Source: Novosphingobium profundi (GTDB lineage: Bacteria; Pseudomonadota; Alphaproteobacteria; Sphingomonadales; Sphingomonadaceae). Taken from it: a stretch of 64,000 bases of DNA. The stretch spans positions 124,001 through 188,000 of the forward strand of contig NZ_JAIVLF010000006.1 of NCBI RefSeq assembly GCF_020524485.1, in the 5' to 3' direction. Under the pieces are notes generated by a model. The model had not been told where the DNA came from. It was given only the letters and a program-made list of their open reading frames with translations, and searched no databases. Positions 43,491-52,030 of the stretch are shown in pieces; within the stretch, counting starts at the first letter, position 1, and each line of letters opens with the position of its first letter. The position numbers were made by a program, and so were the translations under genes.

Positions 43491-46400
43491 GTGCCATGTC
43501 CTCCAAGATAATTTCCTTGTCGACGTGCCGCATCGATTGCAGCGTGTGCCAGCCTGCCCCGTCGATCTTCTTGTTACCGTAGCGAACGAGCAAGTGCGGG
43601 CGCTGCTGGTTGCTGGCAAACGTATACTGCAGCCCTTCCACTGCGCTTGCCCATCGGGCCCACTCCTTCACTTTCTCGGTCAACTTCGCCGAGATACGAT
43701 CCCGCTCTTCGGCTTCGCGTGGTCCGTCGTAGGCCCTCAACAGGCGCTGCTCGAGGCGCTCGATGATAGCTGCAACCGGCGGCTCAGCGGGATCGAACTG
43801 CCTAGCTGCCGCGTTTTTTCTTAGCCTTGTCCCGTGGCGCACGGCCGTGACCAAGGCCGCGTGAAGCCCCCGTTCAATCGCTGGCAAGGCTCCGGGCGTG
43901 ACGCTTGTTGGTTCGACGAAGCTGTAGAAGCGCTCGTGGTAATCGCGGAAAGACTCGTAATGCGAGCGGTCCCTTGGCTTGCTCGGAGAATAGGCAGCCA
44001 AGACAAGGCCGGGCACTGCGCCACGTCCCACCCGGCTCGTCGCCTGGATGTATTCTGCACTGAGCTTGGGTTGACCGTTCACCATCATCATGCCGAGACG
44101 GTCGATATCGACGCCGACCGAAATGATGTTGGTGCACGGGACCACGTCGATCGCGGGTTGTTCTGGCCTATGCCGTCGGGCCAACAATTGTCTCGCCCTC
44201 GGAACCGGTGTCTCCGCGTGGGCCTTCAGTTCTAGCACCTGGAAGTTCGATGGCCGTTCGACCGCCTCGTCTGACGCGTAGACTTTCATGCGCGTTGGAA
44301 TCTCGTCTCGGGTGGCGTTGACGATACGACCCAGTTCACGCTTGCTGTTATGGTAAGCTACCAACGTCCAGTAAGAATCTGCCTCGTTCGCGGTTAGCTC
44401 GCCGGCTTCAACGAGTTCGTATGACGACTGGAGTAGCGTTGCCATCGTCCAAGAGGCCGCGACAGTCGATCGAAGCCCCTGCGCCATCACCCCGGCATAA
44501 AGTCTCGACCTTTCCTTGTTGCCCGTATCGAGCTTCGAGAAAAAGGAATCCTCCGCGCGCAGACCGGGTGACGGAAACACCATCGATGGCCTACCGTATA
44601 TCCTCCTGCACTGGACAGAAGCGTTCCTTATGGTTGCCGTAGAGGCAATCACTTTCGGCGGCTTTCCTCCGGCTGCCATCAGGGTCTCGAAAGCGGCTTC
44701 GTAGATCCCTGCCAGGGTCCCGAGCGGGCCCGAGATCAAATGCAGCTCGTCTTGGATCACGAGCGAGGGTGATGACCACTTCGTGCCGAGTCCGAGCAGG
44801 ACCCCGCCGTTTTCCTTCCAAGGGATCATTGCGAACTTGTCGATGGTCCCGAGCAAAAACGAAGGCGGTGCGCGGAGCAACTGCTCGTCGACGAAGTAGA
44901 CCGGCAATCCCCCGTGGAACGCGCAGTCCTCTTCCGGGCACCTCGTCGTGAAACTGTTGGCGGTCGCAACGAACCCGTAATAGGCCTCATCAGGGCTACC
45001 ATCCGGCTTCGTTTTCTTCTCTTCTGGAACGAGCAGGGTCCCACACGATGGACAACTCTCGATGGGGTAAGGGTTCGCGTCGCGAGGTTGGCTCGAATCC
45101 AGAAGCTCTTGCGTCCTCGACATCGCCCCGTCATGGCTGCCAGCAAAGGAATTTGGGCTAACTTCGCCCCCCACGAATAGGCCGATCGAGAATTCTTCCT
45201 CGCCAACCGATGGATCGCCCGAAGCGGTCAATTCGCGCCTTATCATTTCCATGGCACAGATCACGCCGGCAGTACGTTGGAACTGGTCGGCGGTCAGGAA
45301 GCGGTAGGTATAGCGGTTGATGACCCCGGTTCCGCCGCCCGCTTTCCCTTCGAGAATCCGTCTCCGGAATAGCTCGAAGGCAGAAACGAACAAGTATGCC
45401 TCAGTCTTACCGCCGCCGGTCGAGAACCAGATGACATCAACGAGATCACGATCGGGAAGTTCTTTTCCCGCGAGCGAAGGCAAGACGAGAAGAAAGAACG
45501 CCAGCTGGAACGGGCGCCACTGCGCGGGATTCTCGAAATAGTCGATCGGGTCAGTTTCTGCCTTTCCAAGCGCGAAGGGCCCCTGCATTCCGTCTTCGCG
45601 CCCCCGGCCGGTCGCCCGGCCCGCGTGGGACATCGACATGAGCATCGCGCGGTTCGCCAGCATGAAGCAGCGGGCGATGCTCTCGTCGCTTTGAAGGATG
45701 CGAATACCATCCTTCATGCGTTCGGCACTTCGCTCGCATCGTCCGATCATTCTGGAGGCGTCGGCTGCCAGTTCGGAGTCAACCGGTATCGCGGCCTGCG
45801 AAGCTATCCATTCTTCGTAGAAATCGACCAATCCCGTTAGGCGCTCGATTAGCTCGGGACCGGAGAGGTCACCGTTGGCAAGGGGCGCGATCTTGAACAA
45901 TTCGTCGTCGTCGAAGGAAATGAGTTCACCGTCCCTTGCGATCGACAGGTTGTCGAAGACCGGCCGCCAAACGTGGGCGGTGGGAAGAGCTTCGGTGCAG
46001 ACCCATTCGCACTTGTCATTTTCAAGTTTCCAATCGGTCGCCACCCCGTGTCCAACGGCATAGGGGCGTTGCTCACCGTAAATGACCCGGAGTTCACGCT
46101 CCTCGTCCGTGGGTGGAACGTACCGGGCCGCCGGGTACTTGAGGATTTGGCCTTCGAGGGGCTCGGCTCGAATTGAAACCTGGTAAAGGGTGTCCTCGCT
46201 TGATCTCGCGTTCTTCGCCTCGTGGACGTTGGAGAGGCTAGTTGTCAGGAGAACGTCGCCACTTGGCAAGGTTCGCGCGAGCACTTCCAGTGTCGCGTGA
46301 TCCTCGAGGACGAGGGTGGTCTCCAAGCCGGTTGCGTCAACAGCTTGCGATGCCCGGGCCAACGCGCGACGTTGCCACCGCCCATCGGCCTTGCTTCGCC

Positions 46401-46836
46401 GCCTCGCTGACTTCGCATCGAGAGATGCATCTGCCGGGACCGGGGCTTCCGCGGCCTTTGCCTTTGCCTTGGCAGCCTCGGGGTTTTCAGCATCTTCCCT
46501 CGGCTCAGCCTGTTCGTAGACGGCTGCGTCGACCGTGATCTTCACCTTGCTGCCCGGCGCAATGCACAATGACATCCCCATCGACGCCGGCAACATCGCA
46601 CTAGACATGCTCAGCGGATCATCAACATCCTCGTCGGAGGCGTCCTCCGCTTCGTCCCCGCCAAGGTCAGCAGGGGAGCGCTCTGCGCGCGGGAAGAGCA
46701 TGCCTTGCATGTAGGCGAGGCTCATTCGCCCTTCGATGATCTCGTCCTCATGGGTCCCGCTGGGTCCGGGCTTGCCAAGACCCGGCCCAATGAGCCTGCG
46801 GCGCGTTTCGCGAAGGACTTTGTCCCTGCCTAGCAT
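43468..46836 (-). CDS. DrmA-like SF2 helicase (YprA/DISARM family)
   Basis: 1122 aa. Walker A STGGGKTE at 472-479, DEXH box DELH at 696-699, motif III TAT at 733-735, motif V SVGVDID at 906-912, motif VI QATSRVGR at 931-938. A zinc-finger-like insert (C595-x2-C598 ... C633-x4-C638) lies between motifs I and II. The N-terminal about 430 residues, with a charged Ala/Lys linker at 110-150, match the DrmA layout and not plain YprA. In DISARM this helicase and DrmB bind DNA with free 5' ends and block phage DNA. It starts right after the NERD-helicase stop. Confidence 0.9.
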   Translation of the reverse strand: MLGRDKVLRETRRRLIGPGLGKPGPSGTHEDEIIEGRMSLAYMQGMLFPRAERSPADLGGDEAEDASDEDVDDPLSMSSAMLPASMGMSLCIAPGSKVKITVDAAVYEQAEPREDAENPEAAKAKAKAAEAPVPADASLDAKSARRRSKADGRWQRRALARASQAVDATGLETTLVLEDHATLEVLARTLPSGDVLLTTSLSNVHEAKNARSSEDTLYQVSIRAEPLEGQILKYPAARYVPPTDEERELRVIYGEQRPYAVGHGVATDWKLENDKCEWVCTEALPTAHVWRPVFDNLSIARDGELISFDDDELFKIAPLANGDLSGPELIERLTGLVDFYEEWIASQAAIPVDSELAADASRMIGRCERSAERMKDGIRILQSDESIARCFMLANRAMLMSMSHAGRATGRGREDGMQGPFALGKAETDPIDYFENPAQWRPFQLAFFLLVLPSLAGKELPDRDLVDVIWFSTGGGKTEAYLFVSAFELFRRRILEGKAGGGTGVINRYTYRFLTADQFQRTAGVICAMEMIRRELTASGDPSVGEEEFSIGLFVGGEVSPNSFAGSHDGAMSRTQELLDSSQPRDANPYPIESCPSCGTLLVPEEKKTKPDGSPDEAYYGFVATANSFTTRCPEEDCAFHGGLPVYFVDEQLLRAPPSFLLGTIDKFAMIPWKENGGVLLGLGTKWSSPSLVIQDELHLISGPLGTLAGIYEAAFETLMAAGGKPPKVIASTATIRNASVQCRRIYGRPSMVFPSPGLRAEDSFFSKLDTGNKERSRLYAGVMAQGLRSTVAASWTMATLLQSSYELVEAGELTANEADSYWTLVAYHNSKRELGRIVNATRDEIPTRMKVYASDEAVERPSNFQVLELKAHAETPVPRARQLLARRHRPEQPAIDVVPCTNIISVGVDIDRLGMMMVNGQPKLSAEYIQATSRVGRGAVPGLVLAAYSPSKPRDRSHYESFRDYHERFYSFVEPTSVTPGALPAIERGLHAALVTAVRHGTRLRKNAAARQFDPAEPPVAAIIERLEQRLLRAYDGPREAEERDRISAKLTEKVKEWARWASAVEGLQYTFASNQQRPHLLVRYGNKKIDGAGWHTLQSMRHVDKEIILEDMALAQANNS

Positions 46837-48480
46837 TCAATCTCCCCCCTTGGACGCGCCATGATTGGCGGCCTTGCCAGTCAGTTCGGCCACAGCCTCG
46901 CGGGTCGCGACCAGTGTTAGGCCATGGTTCGCGCGCGAAATTCCCTTGTAGGCGCACGAGGCAAAACCGTGCTCCTGACCCAGTCCTGCTACGCAAACAA
47001 GCGGTCGTTCCAAGCCCTTGAAGTCCTCGATCGCCGCAACGAGGACACAGTCACGAGGTTTGCCGCCAAGGGCCCGCTTGCTCAATACTTCGGACCGCAC
47101 GTTCTTCGAGTTGAGGAGGTCCACGGCTTTGGGGATTTCAGCACTGCTAGGCACCAGAAACGCGATCGAGTTTCGCGGGAGTTTGTCATCGTCACTCAAC
47201 CATTTTCGGACCGCTGCGACTGCTCGGGGAAGAATTTCGCTTTCGGCCTCGACCAGTTGGAGGTCGACGATCCCGCTATCAGGCTTGCTGCTTGGCTTGC
47301 CGACATCTGCTCCCGCCAAGAACTTGATTGCCTCGACGATCTTTCCGGCGTTGCGAATATTGTTTTTGAGGTTAGTCACGACACCTTTGGACTTAAGGTA
47401 TTCGAGGCAATTTTGATCCACCGGAAAACTTGGGGACACCTGGTAATTGGGATCGCCGAACCATCGCCAGCGACCGCTCTCCCAACCTCCAGCTAATACG
47501 CCGTCCACCAGGTCGATGCATTCTAATGAGCAAAGATCTTGCCCTTCATCGACCAAGAGCACGTCCCATGCTTTCCCTTCATCGCGAAACCCCTGGACTT
47601 CGTCGATCGTGGCGACAGTCACCCCGCTGGGTAATCCCTGATTAGATAGGAAACTAGCTAGGTAGCTGCTACGGGTTAGGAAGAGAACCGAGCGCCCCTC
47701 TGCTTCTTCGTAACGTGCGCAAGCGGCCGCTACGAACGTCTTGCCGGTACCTGCCCCCCCCGCGACGAGTATCCGCTCATTCTCGGAAATGGCGTCGAGC
47801 TTTTCGTATTGCTCGTCGGTGAACTGGTAGAGTCTTTGCCCCATGTCACGCAACTGACTGTTCAGAGAAGGAACGCGTTCGAAGTTCGGGCGCAGCGAAT
47901 CCGAGATCCCCTTGACCAGTTGCGGCGAGAGCTCAACCGCATTCTTTTGTTTCGATGCCCAGTGGTCATATGCCCTCGCCAAAAATTTCTTGAACGAGTT
48001 GTGACCCTTGCAGTCTTCTTCGTAAGCAGTGATCTCATCTGGATGCTCGGGCAACAAGGTTGAACCGTCTTTGGCCAGCCTAGGGATATCGGTGAACACC
48101 ACGGCCCAACCGCGGGGTACTCCGCGTAACTCGCGATAGAACTTGGGATTGAGGTAATTATTCTCCAGCGAAAAGTATGCAGACTTAGCCTGCTCGGCGG
48201 GGCCTTCCTTCTTGCGGTTCATTTCGTTGTTGCGGTTGGTGAATTCCCACATACCGTCCTTGCATGCGACCCGACCTCCCTTCACCTCGAGAAGGAGAAT
48301 GCCGCGCCGCCCGATCAGGAAGAAATCCGCTTCCCCCCATCGCTTGTACTCGTGGTGACCGATGTTGAGCGAGTGAAGCGCAACGTCGTAGGCACTAAAG
48401 CCCACTTCCGTCAGGAATCCGAATACCCTCCGCTCCGCGGCGGAATCGCACCCTAAAAATTGCGCAGGAATTAGCTTCAT
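46837..48480 (-). CDS. NERD nuclease-like domain fused to SF1 helicase, first gene of the DISARM-like operon
   Basis: 547 aa from the ATG at 48478-48480 with GGGGG ahead. Residues about 1-130 form a NERD domain: AERRVFGFLTEVGF, then GEADFFLIGRRGILLLEVKGG with the nuclease-type triad Asp52-Glu65-Lys67 (PD-(D/E)xK pattern). Residues about 215-540 are a UvrD-like NTPase: GGAGTGKT at 241-248, DEGQD at 311-315, then NNIRNAGKIVEAI and LVCVAGLG near the end. So the operon carries a putative nuclease activity here and no PLD (DrmC) gene. Its stop and the drmA start abut with no spacer. Confidence 0.85.
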   Translation of the reverse strand: MKLIPAQFLGCDSAAERRVFGFLTEVGFSAYDVALHSLNIGHHEYKRWGEADFFLIGRRGILLLEVKGGRVACKDGMWEFTNRNNEMNRKKEGPAEQAKSAYFSLENNYLNPKFYRELRGVPRGWAVVFTDIPRLAKDGSTLLPEHPDEITAYEEDCKGHNSFKKFLARAYDHWASKQKNAVELSPQLVKGISDSLRPNFERVPSLNSQLRDMGQRLYQFTDEQYEKLDAISENERILVAGGAGTGKTFVAAACARYEEAEGRSVLFLTRSSYLASFLSNQGLPSGVTVATIDEVQGFRDEGKAWDVLLVDEGQDLCSLECIDLVDGVLAGGWESGRWRWFGDPNYQVSPSFPVDQNCLEYLKSKGVVTNLKNNIRNAGKIVEAIKFLAGADVGKPSSKPDSGIVDLQLVEAESEILPRAVAAVRKWLSDDDKLPRNSIAFLVPSSAEIPKAVDLLNSKNVRSEVLSKRALGGKPRDCVLVAAIEDFKGLERPLVCVAGLGQEHGFASCAYKGISRANHGLTLVATREAVAELTGKAANHGASKGGD

Positions 48481-48746
48481 ATACCCCCGAGAATCGCCCC
48501 CCCCGAATGCCAAGTTGAATAGCCGGGAACTTCTTAAGAACCACACAAGGGATTGATAGCCCGCCAATTTTTCTTATTCAAGACGGGCTCCCGTTCTATT
48601 CCCCCCCCCCTTCGCAATACGACGCCAGACAGGAAGGAAGGCAGCAACATGAGCCCCGCAAGCCCGCGACATCAATCAACTGAAAAAGTCTGAAAACCGA
48701 GCGAAACACCTGGACCACCGCCGCCCCCCGTGCTAGCAAATATGGC
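48481..48746. promoter_or_regulatory. divergent control region of the two defence operons (LexA-type box, poly-C tracts)
   Basis: 266 bp between the NERD-helicase start (minus) and the methyltransferase start (plus). GAAC-TTCTTAA-GAAC at 48527-48541 (minus strand GTTC-N7-GTTC) is a LexA-box match 47 bp ahead of the left operon. A C8 run at 48497-48504 sits 17 bp before that operon's start codon and a C10 run at 48601-48610 lies mid-region. The A/T-rich stretch 48566-48580 could hold promoter elements. No gene is seen. Confidence 0.55.
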
Positions 48747-50177
48747 ATGACTCTCGATATCAAGACCCTCGACAAGGACGGGATGACCGCACCCCCGCTG
48801 ACTTCCGCCAAAGCGCCAACGGCGACCCGATCGATCTACTCCGCGGTCGACTTGTTTGCCGGGTGCGGCGGGCTTGGCACCGGACTCGAGAACGCCGGCT
48901 TCACGACGGTCTTCGTCAACGAGCTCGACAAGGACGCGATGGCAACCTACCTGCGCAACCGGGGGCACGAGCTCGGCGGCATGCGCTTCTCTGAGAATGC
49001 CGAGCTTCGCTGCCACGATGCGCACGAACTCAAGGGAAAGCGCCTCGAGAAGCTGGTCAACGATCTCGGCTGTATGAGCGAAGTCGACTTGCGCTTCGAG
49101 CAAGCAAGCTACGGCAAGCTCAGCAACCTCGACCTCGTCGCCGGCGGCCCTCCTTGCCAAGGGTACTCGGGCATTGGTATCAGGCGTTCTTACGCGGTCG
49201 ACAAGGAAGCCCTGCCTTCCAACCGGCTTTACGCGAGGATGACCACGATCATAGACCGGCTTCGTCCTCGCATGTTCCTGTTCGAGAACGTACGCGGACT
49301 CTTGACCTCCCGTTGGACGCGCGAGGGATCGCGGAAGATCTTCCCTGACGTCTTGGATGAATTCCGCAAGATCCCGGGCTATGAGGTCCGGTGGTCGTTG
49401 GTCTACGCCAAGGATTACGGCGTTCCGCAGAACCGCCCCCGCGTGCTGCTCGTTGGAATACGCAAGGACATTCTCGAGGCATGTAGCTTTCTCGACAAAG
49501 ACACGGACTCTGAAGATGCTGTTGCATGCGGGTTCTTGCCTTCCCCGAACCCGGGATCGTTTCCCGACCTCGTCGACCTGCTTGGCGACCTCATCGACCC
49601 CAATATCACGAAGATCCTGCGAAGCGGCGACTTCTCCTCCGGTTCGTTCGAAACCACTGCCTACCCGCGCAAGCCGATGAATGAATTGCAGGAGGGCTTC
49701 CGCACCCCGCCGGCCTGGGCCGCTTCTCGGGCAGGCAAGCTGACGGAGCAGGAGTACAGCAAGCACAAGCGCGAGATAGTCGAGAAGTTCGACTACATGC
49801 TGGCGAACGGCGGCGAGATTCCTGCCCATGCGCAAACCAAGAAATTCTCGCAGCGCATCTTGAAGCCGCGTTGGGGGAATGCTGAGCCAAACATGACGGC
49901 AACCTCGCTTCCGGACGATTACGTCCATTTTAGCCAGCCGCGCATCCTCACCGTGAGGGAATGGGCAAGGCTCCAGATGTTCCCCGATTGGTACGAGTTC
50001 TCGGGCAAGCGGACGACCGGTGGTATCCGCCGGGCAGGGAACCCGCTCGAAGGCAATTTCGACCGCGAGGTTCCCAAGTACACGCAGATCGGCAATGCCG
50101 TTCCCGTTGGCCTCGCCGAGGCCGTCGGCAAGCATTTCCGCAAGGTTCTGGACGAGGCCGTGGGAACCCGTGCTTGA
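48747..50177 (+). CDS. DNA (cytosine-5) methyltransferase
   Basis: 476 aa. Motif I VDLFAGCGGLGTGLENAGF at 34-52, motif IV GGPPCQGYSGIG with catalytic Cys137, motif VI FENVRG, motif VIII QNRPRVLLVGIRKD, and motif X IGNAVPVGLAEAVGKHF near the end, in standard m5C order. The target-recognition part lies between VIII and IX/X (about 260-400). It methylates the site recognised by the endonuclease encoded next, whose GTG start overlaps its end by 8 bp. The unit is divergent from the DISARM-like operon. Confidence 0.95.
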   Translation: MTLDIKTLDKDGMTAPPLTSAKAPTATRSIYSAVDLFAGCGGLGTGLENAGFTTVFVNELDKDAMATYLRNRGHELGGMRFSENAELRCHDAHELKGKRLEKLVNDLGCMSEVDLRFEQASYGKLSNLDLVAGGPPCQGYSGIGIRRSYAVDKEALPSNRLYARMTTIIDRLRPRMFLFENVRGLLTSRWTREGSRKIFPDVLDEFRKIPGYEVRWSLVYAKDYGVPQNRPRVLLVGIRKDILEACSFLDKDTDSEDAVACGFLPSPNPGSFPDLVDLLGDLIDPNITKILRSGDFSSGSFETTAYPRKPMNELQEGFRTPPAWAASRAGKLTEQEYSKHKREIVEKFDYMLANGGEIPAHAQTKKFSQRILKPRWGNAEPNMTATSLPDDYVHFSQPRILTVREWARLQMFPDWYEFSGKRTTGGIRRAGNPLEGNFDREVPKYTQIGNAVPVGLAEAVGKHFRKVLDEAVGTRA

Positions 50178-51363
50178 GAAGAGTGACACGGACGTCGGCG
50201 ATGTCCTCGCCGCGTTCACGCGGCACGAGATCGACGTAGCGCTCTTGGTCCCCACCGATACGGGGCTGAAGAAGTCGATCATGGACGCGACCGCCAACGT
50301 GCGGGATTATCTCCTGTCGACCGGCATCCACGATTTCGACGGTCAGGCGCAAGGCCCGGAGAACAAGGTGGTCCGTAGGGCCTACTTCGTCGAGCCCGAT
50401 CGCCTCATGGAATCGACGGTATCCCTGTATCGTCCCCAGACGAAGTCCGGCGACCCGCGTATCTGGTTCGCCCTGCTCCGGCGCTATGCCGATCCCTACA
50501 ACTTGCTTGCCGTCTTCGAGCACGAAGGCGACCTCTACGTGGTCAACGCGAGCCGGCCTGAGGTCTTAGCATCCCTCGACAATGCTAGCAGCCCCCTTGG
50601 GCATATCGCGGTAAAGTACCGGCGAGGCGAGGACCCTGTCGTCGGCGAATTGCTCGATGCGCTGAGGAAGATTGCCGCGCAGGGGTTCGTTCGCACGCTA
50701 CGTCCGGGCGACACCGGCGTCGGCATGACGCTGGAGACCTTGCTCGGCATCGCAGCCAATGCCGAGAAGACGCCCGACTTCAAGGGGATCGAGCTCAAGG
50801 CGAAGCGTATCAAGCGGGCTCCCACCAGATCCACGCTATTCTCGCAGTCGCCCGATTGGACGGTCAGCCCGGTCGGCTCGGCGTGGAACCTCCTCAGCAC
50901 CTTTGGGTACCATCGCAATGGAAAGCTTCGCTTGAATTGCGAGATCAACGCGAAGGCTCCAAACTCCCTCGGGTTCATGCTGAGCGTCGACACGGAAAAG
51001 GACTGGCTGAGGCAGGACCACGTACGAGCCGAGGATGAACGACGCGCGCATGTAGTCACTTGGCCCCTCGAGGTCTTGAAAGGCAGGCTGCGCGAGAAGC
51101 ATCCCCAGACTTTCTGGGTCGGTGCGCGCTGCCGCGGTAAAGGGGCAGACGAGCATTTCCATTACATGCAGGTAGAACACACGCGCTCACCGAACGTGCG
51201 TAATTTCCAAGCGCTCTTGGAAAGCGGCGTGATCTCGGTCGATTACCTCATGAGCCAGAGGGGCGAGAAGCAACTGGTCAGGGACCACGGCTACCTCTTC
51301 AAGATCAAGCAAAAGGACTTCCCGGCACTGTTCCCGCCATCCAATGTCCATGTCCTCGCCTGA
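50170..51363 (+). CDS. MvaI/BcnI-type restriction endonuclease with extra N-terminal region
   Basis: 397 aa from a GTG at 50170 that overlaps the methyltransferase stop. The C-terminal about 220 residues match the MvaI/BcnI family: VGMTLETLLGIAANAEKTPDFKGIELKAKR holds the metal-binding Asp203-Glu208-Lys210. Known members cut within CC-W-GG or CC-S-GG. MvaI itself is about 246 aa, so the first 170 residues here (ANVRDYLLSTGIHDFDGQAQGPENKV...) are an additional domain I cannot name, possibly for DNA recognition. The overlap with the next gene is 20 bp. Confidence 0.88.
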   Translation: MLEKSDTDVGDVLAAFTRHEIDVALLVPTDTGLKKSIMDATANVRDYLLSTGIHDFDGQAQGPENKVVRRAYFVEPDRLMESTVSLYRPQTKSGDPRIWFALLRRYADPYNLLAVFEHEGDLYVVNASRPEVLASLDNASSPLGHIAVKYRRGEDPVVGELLDALRKIAAQGFVRTLRPGDTGVGMTLETLLGIAANAEKTPDFKGIELKAKRIKRAPTRSTLFSQSPDWTVSPVGSAWNLLSTFGYHRNGKLRLNCEINAKAPNSLGFMLSVDTEKDWLRQDHVRAEDERRAHVVTWPLEVLKGRLREKHPQTFWVGARCRGKGADEHFHYMQVEHTRSPNVRNFQALLESGVISVDYLMSQRGEKQLVRDHGYLFKIKQKDFPALFPPSNVHVLA

Positions 51364-52030
51364 CACGGTCCTCGGGACCGGCGAAAAGCGAAAGCTGACG
51401 CTCCTCGCGGCCGATCTCGCGGACTGGTACCGGCAGGGTGGCGGCCGGTCCTTCCCATGGCGCGAGCCGGGTACGCCGCTCTACCAGCTCGTTTGCGTGG
51501 AAGTCTTGCTCCAGCGGACCCGGGCCGAGACAGTCGCAAGCTTCTACAACCGATTCTTCACGCGATTCCCGGGTTGGCACGAACTCGCGAACGCGCCAGG
51601 CGAAGAGCTCGAGGAGTTCCTCAAGCCGCTCGGCCTATGGAAACGCAGGACCGCCTCGTTGCGTGCACTCGCGGCATATGCCGCCGAGCATGACGGCATG
51701 TTTCCTAACCGTTACGAGGAGCTCCTGCAGGTGCCTGCCGTTGGCCAGTACGTTGCCCACGCGATCTTGATGTTCCAGCATGGAGGGAGGTTTCCTCTCA
51801 TCGACGTGAACATGGCGCGCGTGGTGGAGCGCTTCGTGCGTCCGCGCAAACTCGCCGACATCCGGTACGACCCTTGGCTTCAGCAAGCTTGCAGGTGGCT
51901 GGTGAGGCGAGGCGACCCGAAAGTGGTCAATTGGTCAGTGCTTGACCATGCCGCGTTGACTTGTTGCGCGCGCGCGCCCGACTGCCAATCGTGTTTCGTT
52001 TCCAGAAGGTGCGCGTTCAAAGCGGCCTAG
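51344..52030 (+). CDS. HhH-GPD Fe-S DNA glycosylase, probable T:G mismatch glycosylase
   Basis: 228 aa (ATG at 51344; 51350 is also possible). It has FPWREPGTPLYQLVCVEVLLQRT (like MutY/MIG), a helix-hairpin-helix VPAVGQYVAHAI, catalytic Asp154 in LIDVNMARV and a [4Fe-4S] loop Cys207-x6-Cys214-x2-Cys217-x5-Cys223. The residue after the HhH glycines is Tyr136, where EndoIII has Lys and MutY has Ser. Tyr is typical of the MIG thymine-DNA glycosylases that accompany C5 methylases. It would repair T:G mismatches left by deaminated 5-methylcytosine. Its stop codon abuts the IS remnant. Confidence 0.85.
   Translation: MSMSSPDTVLGTGEKRKLTLLAADLADWYRQGGGRSFPWREPGTPLYQLVCVEVLLQRTRAETVASFYNRFFTRFPGWHELANAPGEELEEFLKPLGLWKRRTASLRALAAYAAEHDGMFPNRYEELLQVPAVGQYVAHAILMFQHGGRFPLIDVNMARVVERFVRPRKLADIRYDPWLQQACRWLVRRGDPKVVNWSVLDHAALTCCARAPDCQSCFVSRRCAFKAA

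Noticed and set aside
38720..50177. Calling the locus canonical DISARM class 2 (DrmA, DrmB, C5 methylase DrmMII)
   Set aside because: DrmC and DrmE are absent, the methylase is on the opposite strand and is coupled to a MvaI/BcnI endonuclease, and three additional genes share the drmA-drmB transcript.
51344..52030. Annotating the HhH-GPD protein as MutY or endonuclease III
   Set aside because: It has Tyr after the HhH glycines (Lys in EndoIII, Ser in MutY), lacks the MutY C-terminal NUDIX-like domain, and is coupled to a C5 methylase.
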